Source: Priestia koreensis (lineage in GTDB: Bacteria; Bacillota; Bacilli; Bacillales; Bacillaceae_H). From it: DNA of 64,000 nt. Below, piece by piece: positions 40,301 to 49,689 of this stretch. The notes beneath the pieces were generated by a model. That model saw only the letters and a list, made by a program, of their open reading frames with translations. It was not told where the DNA came from and searched no databases. The stretch is taken from positions 248,001 through 312,000 of the forward strand of contig NZ_LILC01000023.1 of the NCBI RefSeq assembly GCF_001274935.1. Reading direction: 5' to 3'. Each line of letters begins with the position of its first letter. The first letter of the stretch is position 1. A program made the position numbers and the translations under genes.

Positions 40301-40345
40301 AATTTACGAACTATACAAAATAATTTAACACAAAAGTTCGTTTTT
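40301..40345 (-). promoter_or_regulatory. Inverted PurR boxes upstream of folD
   Basis: ACGAAC (from 40306) and GTTCGT (40336-40341) face each other about 24 bases apart, both in the AT-rich setting of PurBoxes. A TTAACA-N16-TTAAAT promoter overlaps the distal box. The remainder of the gap up to 40597 shows only the RBS of the next gene. Confidence 0.6.
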
Positions 40346-40597
40346 GTTAAATGTTAATTGTGTATTTTTTGATTTTCGCGATATTTTGAAGAAATCTACC
40401 TATTTTGAAAGGGAATTCATTTTTTTACAGCGTAATAGTTCCATACTTTTAAAAAAGTGGGTCATGCCACATAGGACATTAAGCAGTGTATCCCTCTCAT
40501 TAGAAGTTAACCATCTAGAAAAAAATGTTTTATGCAGGAATTTCGACCTTATTAGTCAAATACTAGTAATTATACATGTCGAAAGGGGGGTTTTTGC

Positions 40598-41779
40598 ATG
40601 AAGCGTTCTACACGAAATGACATGAAACGAAAAAAGAGAGAAACAAAACATAAGCGGATATTCATAGGTTTCCTAACTATATTAGTTGCACTCATCGTCA
40701 TAACCGTGGTGTATTCTGTTCAATCTACATCAAAACCAGCAGCAGGTGAACAGTCTAGCAAACCTGTAAAACAACAGCCCACGAAGCAAAGTACAATAGT
40801 AAAGAAGCCTAAGCCTAGTCAACCTACTCCGCACGATCCAATTACGTTTGCATTCACAGGAGACGTGCTACTCGATAAAGATGTTGGTCAAGCCATTGAT
40901 CAGTACGGGGTCGATTATCCATTTCAGCAGGTAGCACCTATTCTCCAAAAAGCAGACATTGCAGCCATTAACCTTGAAACATCTGTTTCAACTCGTGGGA
41001 ATCCGGCCGGAAAGCAATTTACGTTTCGTGCCAAACCTAAAACACTTCAAGGCGTTAAAAACGCAGGAGTCGACGTCGTAACGCTCGCAAACAACCATAC
41101 GCTTGATTATGGCGTGGATGCGCTCGAAGACACGATTACCAATTTGGATGAGCAAAAAATCGGTCACACTGGGGCTGGTATGGATGAAAAAGAAGCGTTC
41201 TCTGCTCATTATATTAAAAAGAATGGAAAGACCATTGCCATTCTTGGTCTGAGTCACGTTCTTCCTGAGGGATCTTGGTTTGCAAAACCTGATCAACCTG
41301 GAATTGCCGAAGCTTACAACACTGAACCAATGATGTCCTATGTGAAAAAAGCGGTAAAAAAAGCGGACTATACCATTGTAATGATTCACTGGAACCGTGA
41401 GCTAGCTGACTACCCACAAGAATACGCCCGAACGTTAGGAAAGCAATTCATTGACGCCGGAGTCAGTGCGGTGATCGGCTCACACAGTCACTGCTTAATG
41501 GGTGCTGAACTTTACAAAGGTTCACCGATCTACTATAGCTTAGGCAACTTTGTTTTCACAAAATCTTCTGTCGCAAAAGGAAGGGAAACAATGATTGTGA
41601 ACATGACGATCGATAACGGAAAAGTCACTTCGAGCGTTGTACCTGCCAATATTTCAAATGGACAGCCACGATTACAGGATCAAGCATACAATCAGTACAT
41701 TTTTCAAAAGCTATCTCGCCTATCTTATAATGCTCACTTCAGTACGGACGGTGAACTTTTGCCGGCTAGCAAAAATTAA
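40598..41779 (+). CDS. CapA/PgsA-family metallophosphatase-like protein
   Basis: A 393-residue membrane-anchored protein: basic N-terminus, one membrane segment (about 22-42), a Pro/Lys/Gln-rich linker (45-78) and an extracytoplasmic CapA domain (from about 80). TGDVLLDK, NLETSVS, LANNHTLDYG, HWNRE and GSHSH are the family's metal-site motifs. Such proteins are linked to poly-gamma-glutamate synthesis, but no pgsB/C is here, so a different role is possible. RBS GAAAGGGGGG. Confidence 0.82.
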   Translation: MKRSTRNDMKRKKRETKHKRIFIGFLTILVALIVITVVYSVQSTSKPAAGEQSSKPVKQQPTKQSTIVKKPKPSQPTPHDPITFAFTGDVLLDKDVGQAIDQYGVDYPFQQVAPILQKADIAAINLETSVSTRGNPAGKQFTFRAKPKTLQGVKNAGVDVVTLANNHTLDYGVDALEDTITNLDEQKIGHTGAGMDEKEAFSAHYIKKNGKTIAILGLSHVLPEGSWFAKPDQPGIAEAYNTEPMMSYVKKAVKKADYTIVMIHWNRELADYPQEYARTLGKQFIDAGVSAVIGSHSHCLMGAELYKGSPIYYSLGNFVFTKSSVAKGRETMIVNMTIDNGKVTSSVVPANISNGQPRLQDQAYNQYIFQKLSRLSYNAHFSTDGELLPASKN

Positions 41780-41814
41780 TAAAAGCCTCCTGGTTATCAG
41801 GAGGCTTTTATTAA
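41776..41814. terminator. Bidirectional terminator
   Basis: Seventeen-bp perfect arms (41776-41792 with 41798-41814), AAAAGCCTCCTG type. Serves the capA-like gene and the convergent OFA transporter. Confidence 0.88.
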
Positions 41815-41825
41815 TTTTATCCAAA

Positions 41826-43058
41826 CTATAAATTTACCGTTGAAGAAAGAGTTTGATCTTGCTTCTTTTCCCTTCGCTTTAAATCTCTTTTTAAAAGAAG
41901 AGCTAGAATCATGGCAACTCCCATAAAAACGCTAAAAAAGAATAAACTGACCGTATATCCACCTGTCGTCTCCCTAAGCCATGAAGTGAGAATCGGTCCG
42001 ATCAAACCTGCCGCTGCCCACGCTGTCAGCATGTATCCATGTACGATTCCGGTTTGCTTTATCCCAAATATATCGCTTATGTAAGCAGGTAGACTTGCAA
42101 AACCCCCACCATAACAAACCATCACGATTGAAACCAATATGTAAAAAAACGGTGATCCTACCCCGATTAAAAGAAATACAAAGACAATAAACTGTGTGAT
42201 GAACAAACATACATATGTATTCGGCCTTCCAATGTAATCGGATAGGGAAGACCATAACAAACGGCCAAATCCATTAAATAAACTAATCACACCGATTAGT
42301 GATGCAGCCTCTCCGGCGCTAATATGGAACTTCTCTTGTGTCAGCGGAGAAAAAATAGATAAAATCGCAATCCCACATAGAATGTTTAAAAATAAAAGGA
42401 TCCACAAATAATAAAAGCGTTTTGTTTGAATAAGTTGTCTAGGAAATTCCTCTCGCTGAACGTCTTTCCCACTTTCTATTTCTAGTTTTTTCGGTGAAGA
42501 TATGTACATACTCGCTGTGAACATAATGATAAAATACACGATACCCATAAAAAAGAACGTATTAGCGATTCCGATGCGTAAAATCAACGTTTGCATGACG
42601 GGACTCGCAATAACAGCAGCCAAACCAAACCCCATAATTGCCACACCTGAAGGAAGGCCTCTTTTAGTAGGAAAGAGCTGAATGACAAGCGAAATGGGGG
42701 TAATATACCCGATCCCAAGACCGATACCGCCTAAAAAACCGAAAAACAAATACACAAGTGGCAACGACTCTAAGTTAATTGCTAGTCCGGTTCCAATCAT
42801 TCCGTTTGTAAAGAGCATGGTAGATAATAACAGTGCTCTTTTTGACCCAATTCGCGCGATCAAATGACCCGAAAAAGAGGCAGACAAACCTAAAAAAAGA
42901 ATCGCTAAGCTAAACGCAAGACTCACTTCCGTCAAACCCCATTTCAATTCCTGCATGATTGGCTTTGTGAACACACTCCAGGCATAAATTGAACCAATTG
43001 AAAGGTGAATGGACATAGCTGCTACTACCACTCCCCATTTACCTTTGTTCTCTCTCAC
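41826..43058 (-). CDS. MFS transporter, OFA (oxalate/formate antiporter-like) family
   Basis: A 410-residue, 12-TM transporter. SIHLSIGSIYAWSVF in TM1, the GGIGLGIGYITPISL stretch and YGGGFASLPAYISDIFG in the C-half are OFA-type signatures. The substrate is probably a small carboxylate but cannot be assigned. Monocistronic. A cluster of AAGTAT/ATACTT half-sites upstream suggests dedicated control. Confidence 0.82.
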   Translation of the reverse strand: MRENKGKWGVVVAAMSIHLSIGSIYAWSVFTKPIMQELKWGLTEVSLAFSLAILFLGLSASFSGHLIARIGSKRALLLSTMLFTNGMIGTGLAINLESLPLVYLFFGFLGGIGLGIGYITPISLVIQLFPTKRGLPSGVAIMGFGLAAVIASPVMQTLILRIGIANTFFFMGIVYFIIMFTASMYISSPKKLEIESGKDVQREEFPRQLIQTKRFYYLWILLFLNILCGIAILSIFSPLTQEKFHISAGEAASLIGVISLFNGFGRLLWSSLSDYIGRPNTYVCLFITQFIVFVFLLIGVGSPFFYILVSIVMVCYGGGFASLPAYISDIFGIKQTGIVHGYMLTAWAAAGLIGPILTSWLRETTGGYTVSLFFFSVFMGVAMILALLLKRDLKRREKKQDQTLSSTVNL

Positions 43059-43128
43059 TGAATTCCCCCACTTTCAAATAGTTTAATTGAAAGAGATTTT
43101 TTAACTGAATATTTAGAATTTTCTACGA

Positions 43129-43177
43129 TAAGATAATTATCTTAAAAGTATCATACTTAAGAAGTATACTCAAGTAT
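43129..43177 (-). promoter_or_regulatory. Operator cluster upstream of the OFA transporter
   Basis: A 16-bp palindrome TAAGATAATTATCTTA (43129-43144) is followed by overlapping dyads of AAGTAT/ATACTT: 43146-43158, 43153-43167 and 43166-43177. The rest of the gap to 43315 has only the amidase terminator. Confidence 0.55.
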
Positions 43178-43270
43178 GAATATAGGGACTATTCACGCAT
43201 TTATCAATACCACACATCCACATCGTCTCATTATCATTTAACTGCAACATTTTATTATGAAATCACAAAA

Positions 43271-43291
43271 AAGACATGGAATCCCATGTCA
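43271..43291 (-). terminator. Terminator of the amidase gene
   Basis: GACATGG and CCATGTC pair perfectly around AATC; T6 follows on the minus strand. Confidence 0.75.
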
Positions 43292-43315
43292 GTGCGTTTA
43301 CTCTTTGTTTCTACT

Positions 43316-44035
43316 TTACTTATTCGCTAGAGCTCGGTACAGCATGATAAGAATTTCACCGCGTGTCGCGGGTTCATTTACCCGCTGACCATCCGAAATC
43401 CCTTCTTTTTTAGCCCACTCTACCGCCTTTGCTAGTTCTGTACTATAGCCTTTTTGCGGGCTCACCTCGGTCCCTCCTTTTGAAGGCACGGCAGTCAATT
43501 TCAAAAAAGTAGCAATAGCTTTTGCGTGCGCTTCTCCTGTCGCTTTTAAGAAAGCTTGATCTTTTAACTGACGACTATCTCCGCTATCAATAAACAAGTT
43601 TTCCGTTAATACTGCTGGCATAGCCGTTTGACGAAGGACGAGAAAATTTGCCTGCTGTCGGCCTCGATCTTTGATGGGACTTACTATATTCATACTCTTT
43701 AAAATTTCATTGTGGAGCGTATTCTGCAGGGTCACCGTGAGGTCATTTGCAGATTTTGAGCGAAAGGTTTCAAAGCCGCTTCCTCCACCTGCATTGATGT
43801 GGATGGAAACAAACACGTCAGCTCCCCAATCGTTTGCGAGCTGTGCACGTTCATTTAATGGAATAAAGCGATCGTCTGCTCTTGTCAGACGCACCTCTAC
43901 ACCTTGGTACTGCGTTTCAAGAAACCGTTTCGCATATTGGCTAATTGCTAATACGATTTCCTTTTCCTTCAGACTATTTCCTACTGCACCAGAATCCTTT
44001 CCTCCGTGCCCTGGATCTAACATTACCTTTTTCAA
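43316..44035 (-). CDS. N-acetylmuramoyl-L-alanine amidase (Amidase_3) with one SLH-like module
   Basis: A 239-residue hydrolase cutting the bond between MurNAc and the stem peptide. Zinc-site motifs: LDPGHGG, the glutamate of KEKEIV, SIHINA and the catalytic TENLFI. The C-terminal 40 residues (AVEWAKKEGISDGQRVNEPATRGEIL) form a single SLH-like module. No signal peptide, as in mother-cell lysis enzymes or phage endolysins. A GTG at 44047 lies inside AGGAGGTG itself, so the TTG at 44035, nine bases after that RBS, is taken as start. Confidence 0.85.
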   Translation of the reverse strand: MKKVMLDPGHGGKDSGAVGNSLKEKEIVLAISQYAKRFLETQYQGVEVRLTRADDRFIPLNERAQLANDWGADVFVSIHINAGGGSGFETFRSKSANDLTVTLQNTLHNEILKSMNIVSPIKDRGRQQANFLVLRQTAMPAVLTENLFIDSGDSRQLKDQAFLKATGEAHAKAIATFLKLTAVPSKGGTEVSPQKGYSTELAKAVEWAKKEGISDGQRVNEPATRGEILIMLYRALANK

Positions 44036-44147
44036 TAACGGATCCACCTCCTATTGAACAATGATTCTATCAGTCTTTACGTATGAGTCATTGCTCTTTA
44101 TAGGGTATGTGAAAAATAAAAAGTGGACACGGCTAATCCCAAACTCG

Positions 44148-44615
44148 TTATGTCATTTCTGTAAATCCAATTTTCCCGTAAAGGTGTCTAGCAGAATGAT
44201 TATCTTTCCCAACCACCAAGTATACGTAGCTGTAGCCCTGTTCAAAGAGACGATTAATACTTTTTTGTAATAAAAAGGTTGAGTACCCCTTGTTGCTGTA
44301 TGTAGGATGAGTGAACGTATAGGCAACAAGAGGTGCCCCTTCAAACAGCGTAATAATGGTAGCAGAGACTGGTAGACCTTCATTCTCAATCACATATGAG
44401 CATTGAGGTAGCCACTTTCCATATCGACCTTCAAACGTCTGTTGAAGTTCACTTTTCGTGTCTTGTAGCTCTTCTTCTTCCTTCTCTTTATAGCTGTCAT
44501 ACATAACTCGACTCAAAAGATTTAAATCTTTCTCACTATCAATATGTCGATAATCTACCCCTAGATTAGTTAATCGATAGAACGTTTCGCATCTCATTTT
44601 TATCTTTTTTGGCAT
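44148..44615 (-). CDS. GNAT-family N-acetyltransferase
   Basis: A 155-residue acetyltransferase. The acetyl-CoA loop region reads HPTYSNKGYSTFLLQKSI and the end YLVVGKDNHSARHLYGKIGF is typical GNAT. Substrate unknown. The open frame begins at 44639 without an RBS; AAGGGGAAAAAG precedes the ATG at 44615. A TTTACA-N18-TACATT promoter lies about 60-90 bp upstream. Confidence 0.78.
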   Translation of the reverse strand: MPKKIKMRCETFYRLTNLGVDYRHIDSEKDLNLLSRVMYDSYKEKEEEELQDTKSELQQTFEGRYGKWLPQCSYVIENEGLPVSATIITLFEGAPLVAYTFTHPTYSNKGYSTFLLQKSINRLFEQGYSYVYLVVGKDNHSARHLYGKIGFTEMT

Positions 44616-44728
44616 TTTTCTTTTTCCCCTTGTCCCCATTTTGAAAGCTCTGTCTTTTCTATTATTAATGTATCACTATCCTCATTTAATTGTAAAATAG
44701 TTCAGAACGGGACAGGGAAAATGAGACT

Positions 44729-44872
44729 TTAGTCAAATAGTTTTTTAAGCTTTTGCTGAATAACAGCGTCTTTTCCCGCTAATATATGAGCAATCTTATT
44801 ATTCACGCACAAAGCAACCGTTATGATTCCACACGAATGTGAGATAATGTGATAGCTAACCTGAACCTCCAT
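44729..44872 (-). CDS. Small ORF of 47 codons, unknown
   Basis: ATG ten bases after AAAGGA, with TTGTTT-N16-TATAAA about 45 bp upstream. The product (MEVQVSYHIISHSCGIITVA at the N-terminus, basic C-terminal helix QQKLKKLFD) has a strand-turn-strand then helix look and two cysteines. No family recognised. No clear terminator follows before the GNAT gene, so both could be co-transcribed. Confidence 0.4.
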   Translation of the reverse strand: MEVQVSYHIISHSCGIITVALCVNNKIAHILAGKDAVIQQKLKKLFD

Positions 44873-45013
44873 TTCATACACATCCTTTTATATTTTATTT
44901 AAATCATCTTTATATAGTATGTATATGTGTAAACAACAGAAAACTCGTGTGCGAAGCAGAAAAAATTATGAAAAGACCGCTACATAAAAAAGACGCCCTC
45001 CCGCGCCCTTTTT

Positions 45014-46465
45014 TTACTTGTAATCTTGTTTGTATTGCATATACACGACGTGCGTTGCAAGAAAATCTTCAAGTCCGTGCTTTCCATCAGCGCCGCCAAG
45101 ACCCGACTTACGAAGTCCTGCATGATAGCCTTGAATAGCCTCAAAGTTTTCACGGTTGATAAACGTCTCTCCGTATTTCAATTCGTTCGCAGCACGCATT
45201 GCCTCATGAACGTTTTCTGTGTAGATAGATGATGAAAGACCAAAATCAGAATCATTTGCTAGTTCGATTGCTTCGTCTAGATTGCTGTAGGTCATGATTG
45301 GTAAAACAGGTCCAAAAATCTCCTCTTGAATAATATCCATGTTCTGCTTTACGTTCAGCAGTACCGTTGGCTCATAAAAGAAGCCTTTTTCCATCGAAGC
45401 GCGCTTACCACCGGTTGCAATCTCTGCGCCTTCCTTCACGGCCTTTTCCACCATTTCGTGTACCGTGTTCAGACGGTCTTCACTCACAAGTGGTCCCATG
45501 TCGGCTTCCTTATCTTGGAGTGGATTGCCAAGCTTTGTATTTTTCATTGCTTCCGTAATTTTTTTAATAAATTCCTCTGCCACGCTCTCATGAACATATA
45601 CTCGCTCAGCGTTTGTGCATGCCTGCCCTGCATTTGTAAGACGAGACTGCTTAATGCTTTCTACCGCCAAATCGACATCAGCGTTTGCCGTTACGATAGC
45701 CGGCGCTTTTCCGCCAAGCTCTAGATTTACTTTCGTAATGTTCTTAGCGGCCGCTTCCATCACCTTCACACCAGCACCAACGCTTCCTGTCATCGTAACA
45801 ATCGCGACTTTTGGATGTGTAGCAAGGGCGTTTCCGATCGTCGAGCCTTTTCCAGTAATGTAGTTGTATACGCCTTTTGGAAGTTCGTCCATCTCGTCCA
45901 CAATTTTTGTAAATTCAGCGGCCGTGTTTGGCGTTTGCTGACTTGGTTTTAATACGATCGTACAACCAGCAATTAGAGCCGTAGCAACCTTTCTCGCTAG
46001 AATAAATACGGGGAAATTCCACGGGACGATACCACCCACGACTCCGATGGGACGCTTGTAGATGAAGATGTTCTCATTTGGACGGTCACTTGGTAGAATT
46101 TCACCTTCAATTCGTCGTGCCCATTCTGACATGTAGTAGAAATAATCAATCGCTGTTTCTACTTCGCCGGTTGCCTGCTCATAGCTTTTTCCCTGTTCTT
46201 CAATAAGAAGCTTTATAAACGTATCTTTTCGTTCATTAATCTTATCACCTAACTTGCGGACAATTTTCCCGCGCTCATTGGAAGGTACTTTCTCCCATTC
46301 CTTCTGTGCCTCATATGCTGCCTGCACGGCACGATCTGCGTCTCCTTCCGTCGAAGACGGAATGCGTGCAATTACTTCTTCCGTAGCAGGGTTTAATACA
46401 TCAATAAATTCGTTTGATTCTGATTCTACGTACTCACCGTTAATATAAAGTTTATGTTGTAGCAT
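45014..46465 (-). CDS. aldA: NAD-dependent aldehyde dehydrogenase, AldA-like
   Basis: A 483-residue ALDH. Glu249 (LELGGKAP) is the general base and Cys283 (GQACTNAERVY) the nucleophile; PWNFPVFILARKVA binds NAD. The C-terminal ENFEAIQGYHAGLRKSG and GADGKHGLEDFL stretches are characteristic of lactaldehyde/glycolaldehyde dehydrogenase (AldA), so oxidation of small hydroxyaldehydes is the best guess. Divergent from the GNAT at 46607. Confidence 0.85.
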   Translation of the reverse strand: MLQHKLYINGEYVESESNEFIDVLNPATEEVIARIPSSTEGDADRAVQAAYEAQKEWEKVPSNERGKIVRKLGDKINERKDTFIKLLIEEQGKSYEQATGEVETAIDYFYYMSEWARRIEGEILPSDRPNENIFIYKRPIGVVGGIVPWNFPVFILARKVATALIAGCTIVLKPSQQTPNTAAEFTKIVDEMDELPKGVYNYITGKGSTIGNALATHPKVAIVTMTGSVGAGVKVMEAAAKNITKVNLELGGKAPAIVTANADVDLAVESIKQSRLTNAGQACTNAERVYVHESVAEEFIKKITEAMKNTKLGNPLQDKEADMGPLVSEDRLNTVHEMVEKAVKEGAEIATGGKRASMEKGFFYEPTVLLNVKQNMDIIQEEIFGPVLPIMTYSNLDEAIELANDSDFGLSSSIYTENVHEAMRAANELKYGETFINRENFEAIQGYHAGLRKSGLGGADGKHGLEDFLATHVVYMQYKQDYK

Positions 46466-46606
46466 ATAAAATGCCTCCTTCGTGGTTTCTGACTAGTTGA
46501 ATTGTTCCACTAGGTTATTTTGATTAAACATCTTTTTACAGGATTTCGCACATTGATGAGCGAACATAGTAGGATAAAGTTATGGATAACAAAGGAGAAG
46601 AACGAG

Positions 46607-47137
46607 ATGATAACAGTTAAAGAGCTCGACCTCTCATGGCTTCCGCGCATTAAAGAAATTGACCGAACAGAAGAAATTGAGGCCATTTATACGTATAAAA
46701 ATGAAACGTTAGCAAAAGAAGAACGAAAAAAAGTGATTCCAAATTGGTCACCTGAGGGGATTTCTGAGATTATCCACACTCTTTCTCCTATTATTAAAAA
46801 TAACGGCCACCTTGTTGGTGCTATTGATCAAGATCGTTTAATAGGCGTTGCGGTGTTAGGGGGCGAGTGGCTTCCTATGCACGAGAAAACGCTCCAGATG
46901 GCTTTTCTCTATGTTAGCAATGGGTATAGACGACAAAAAGTGGCACAACGCTTGATCGATCACGTTGTTTTTCGTGCAAAGGAAAAAGGGGCGATGCAGC
47001 TTTATGTATCAGCCACTGAAACAAATTCAGCGCTCGGATTTTACTTCCGCTACGGCTTCACCATTGCAAAGCACGTAGATCCCGCATTGTTTTTAAAAGA
47101 ACCGCTTGATATTCATCTGACTATGCCTATTAAATAA
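46607..47137 (+). CDS. GNAT-family N-acetyltransferase
   Basis: A 176-residue acetyltransferase. FLYVSNGYRRQKVAQRLIDH is the acetyl-CoA site (R-x-x-K-V/G-A pattern) and YVSATETNSALGFYFRYGF the C-terminal signature. The open frame starts at 46520; AAAGGAG lies nine bases before the ATG at 46607, which is used. Substrate unknown. Confidence 0.8.
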   Translation: MITVKELDLSWLPRIKEIDRTEEIEAIYTYKNETLAKEERKKVIPNWSPEGISEIIHTLSPIIKNNGHLVGAIDQDRLIGVAVLGGEWLPMHEKTLQMAFLYVSNGYRRQKVAQRLIDHVVFRAKEKGAMQLYVSATETNSALGFYFRYGFTIAKHVDPALFLKEPLDIHLTMPIK

Positions 47138-47164
47138 GACGTACCCGTTTGGGCACGTCTTATT
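47133..47164. terminator. Bidirectional terminator
   Basis: AATAAGACGT (47133-47142) pairs with ACGTCTTATT (47155-47164), with inner CCC/GGG pairs. Shared by the GNAT gene and the mupG gene. Confidence 0.75.
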
Positions 47165-47166
47165 GG

Positions 47167-48177
47167 TTAGTTGTATAATTGAATGGTTTGGCCAGGCTTT
47201 ACATAATGCAGCAGCGGAATATCTTCCTCTACTATTTTTCCAATCACGTTGACTCGTTCATCAGATGGAAGCGGTGAACGAACAAGCTGAATCTCTCCCT
47301 GATAGCGCCCGTAACGGTGGTTGTCCATCGTAATGCTTCCAACAGGACGTTCAGTTGTATGATGGGCATCTACCCGTTCAGTTTGACGTGTGTCCAAAAA
47401 TCTCCATACGTCACGCGCTTGATCAAAGCGGAGCTGATAGCGGCCTTCTCGTAAATACGACGATTGTATACGTAAGAAAAGCGTTTGGGTCTCATCGTAG
47501 GCCACCAGTGCTTTTAGCGTTTCTTGTTTTACCCCTGGGTCTCCGATGTACACATCATCTACACCCATGTACTTCAAGTCTATCCCACTGTTCAAAGGTT
47601 TCGCCCCTCGGTGATTCTCGAGTGTCGGAAGACCTTCAAATAATGGTCCTCTCTTTTCCCCATCTCCAGGGACAAACGCGGCAACTCGAACCCCAGCATC
47701 ACGTAAAAATTGATTTTGATTCACAAAAAACGCCTCATCTAACCCCGTCTCACGTCTTGGATAAAAGTTATGCCATGCAAGGAGTTGTTTAGGCGAAATC
47801 CCTAACTTCAACAGATCCTCTAGCTCTTGCTTTGTCATCGTGCTGGCATTTAGCGCAAGTTTAAAGTGCTTTGCTAGTGATAGCGTCGTCTCATGATCGA
47901 ATCCATCATCAAGTCGAATCCCCTTCACTCCTAGCTTCAACAAGTCTTGAAAACTCTCTAGCCCCAACTTCGAAGGCGTGGATTGGGACGTGTCTGCATA
48001 GACATTAATTCCTAACTCGCACGCTAGTGATAACAGTTCTTTCGCTTTTTTTGCTAAGTCGCCCGTCTCCTCTGGAATATGAAGCGAGGTGAAAGCAGTA
48101 CGAATACCGCTTTCACCTGCCTCTTTTAATCGCTTATGTGCATATGGATCTTGCAAGTAAAAGGAGATGCCAATCAA
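47167..48177 (-). CDS. mupG: 6-phospho-N-acetylmuramidase, MupG-type (DUF871)
   Basis: A 336-residue TIM-barrel protein with a C-terminal cyclophilin-like domain (about 230-336). ISFYLQDP, GIRLDDGFDH, ASTMTKQEL and LLAWHNFYPRRETGL are DUF871 motifs. In S. aureus this family splits MurNAc-6-phosphate-GlcNAc taken up by MurP. Its start overlaps murP by four bases, so the two are coupled. murQ and murR do not follow. Confidence 0.85.
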   Translation of the reverse strand: MIGISFYLQDPYAHKRLKEAGESGIRTAFTSLHIPEETGDLAKKAKELLSLACELGINVYADTSQSTPSKLGLESFQDLLKLGVKGIRLDDGFDHETTLSLAKHFKLALNASTMTKQELEDLLKLGISPKQLLAWHNFYPRRETGLDEAFFVNQNQFLRDAGVRVAAFVPGDGEKRGPLFEGLPTLENHRGAKPLNSGIDLKYMGVDDVYIGDPGVKQETLKALVAYDETQTLFLRIQSSYLREGRYQLRFDQARDVWRFLDTRQTERVDAHHTTERPVGSITMDNHRYGRYQGEIQLVRSPLPSDERVNVIGKIVEEDIPLLHYVKPGQTIQLYN

Positions 48178-49544
48178 TCAAACTCACTCGCCATTTCATC
48201 TTTAAATCCAAAGAAATACGTAAACGCAAAGCCCGCAAAATAAGCAATGACAAGACCTGCAATATAGAGCAATACTTGTGTTGGCATTACGATAAAGGCT
48301 AATGGAAGACCGGATACTCCGACAACGCTAGTAGCAACATGGTAATAAGCTTGAAATGCGCCACCTACTCCAGCCCCAAGACAGGCCGTTAAGAACGGGC
48401 GACCAAGTGGAAGCGTTACGCCAAAGATAAGCGGCTCCCCGATCCCTAATACACCAGAAGGAAGTGATCCAAAAATCGCACGCTTTAGCTTTTTCTTTTT
48501 CGTTTTCATGTAGATGGCAAAGGCTGCTCCAACCTGTCCTGCACCACCCATTGCAAGAATCGGAAGAAGCGGGTCGTTTCCGATCGAGTTAATGAGTTCT
48601 AAGTGAACAGGTGTTAGCCCCTGATGCAATCCGGTTACAACGAGTGGGAGGAATGTAGCTCCTAATACAAAGCCCGCTCCTACGCCTCCTGTATCCAAAA
48701 TTGCTAGCAACCCTTTTGTAATTCCTTCGGAAATAAATCCTCCAACAGGCATAAACACAACGTATGTGACAATTCCCGTCACTAATAGAGTAATCGTTGG
48801 CGTCACGATAATATCGACTACACTCGGGACGAAACGACGAATCCTTTTTTCAATAAACGCCATAAAAATAGCGGCCATTAATACACCAATGAGTCCTCCG
48901 CGACCCGGGTACAGATTTTCACCGAATAATTTAATGTCTGCAATGGCCGGGTTGATGATCAAAATTCCGGCCATCGCACCAAGTGCTGGTGATCCTCCAA
49001 ATTCCTTTGCAGCGTTCATCCCTACTAAAATACCTAAATAACCAAAGAGACCTGATCCAATAACGGTCAATAACATTGCTAGAGTTGATTTATCGGATAT
49101 AGCTTCTGCTTGAATAAGTGCTTTTGTAATACCACTAATAAGTCCAGACGCAACTAAAACCGGAATAAGCGGAATAAAAATGCTTGCAATACGTCGTAAT
49201 AATAGTTTAAAGGGTGTTGCATTTTTCTTTGAAATTTCAGCTTTCTTATCGGTAGCCCGCGCTTTTAAATCGACGCCTGACCCACCGCCTGCTTTTACGA
49301 TTTGATCAAATTGATGGTAAACGTCATTTACCACCCCTGGTCCGACAATCACTTGGACCGTATCCTCTTGTACAACTCCCATTACACCCTCAATTTTCCG
49401 GAGCGCTGCTTGATCGACCATTGATTCGTCTTTTGGCTTAATGCGAAGCCTCGTCATACAATGTGCGTATTCAGCAACGTTACTAGCTCCCCCAACATGT
49501 TCAAGAACTTGTCGTGCGAGCTTTTGATAATCTTTCCCCGCCAT
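48174..49544 (-). CDS. murP: PTS enzyme IIBC, MurNAc/muropeptide type
   Basis: A 456-residue PTS permease with IIB at 1-85 (phospho-Cys29 in EYAHCMTRLRI), a linker, and a glucose-superfamily IIC domain (about 110-450) with SLPSGVLGIGEPLIFGVTLPL. It has no IIA of its own and must borrow one. Coupling to mupG points to N-acetylmuramic acid-containing cell-wall fragments as substrate. Good cre site upstream; -10 TATAAT candidates at 49580-49585 and 49604-49609. Confidence 0.85.
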   Translation of the reverse strand: MAGKDYQKLARQVLEHVGGASNVAEYAHCMTRLRIKPKDESMVDQAALRKIEGVMGVVQEDTVQVIVGPGVVNDVYHQFDQIVKAGGGSGVDLKARATDKKAEISKKNATPFKLLLRRIASIFIPLIPVLVASGLISGITKALIQAEAISDKSTLAMLLTVIGSGLFGYLGILVGMNAAKEFGGSPALGAMAGILIINPAIADIKLFGENLYPGRGGLIGVLMAAIFMAFIEKRIRRFVPSVVDIIVTPTITLLVTGIVTYVVFMPVGGFISEGITKGLLAILDTGGVGAGFVLGATFLPLVVTGLHQGLTPVHLELINSIGNDPLLPILAMGGAGQVGAAFAIYMKTKKKKLKRAIFGSLPSGVLGIGEPLIFGVTLPLGRPFLTACLGAGVGGAFQAYYHVATSVVGVSGLPLAFIVMPTQVLLYIAGLVIAYFAGFAFTYFFGFKDEMASEFD

Positions 49545-49689
49545 GCTTGTTCCCCCTCTTTTTTCATTCTCTCTTTCTAATTATACAGATATTTCTGATA
49601 ATAATTATACACCTTTTAAAATTTTGTTTCATTAATTATTTATAATTTATAAAATATAATTTTATGTGTAAATAGTTCTAAATACCTAA

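Noticed and set aside
44985..45013. GC-rich stretch after aldA as a terminator
   Set aside because: The GGGCG and GGGCGTC blocks are direct, not inverted, so no stem forms.
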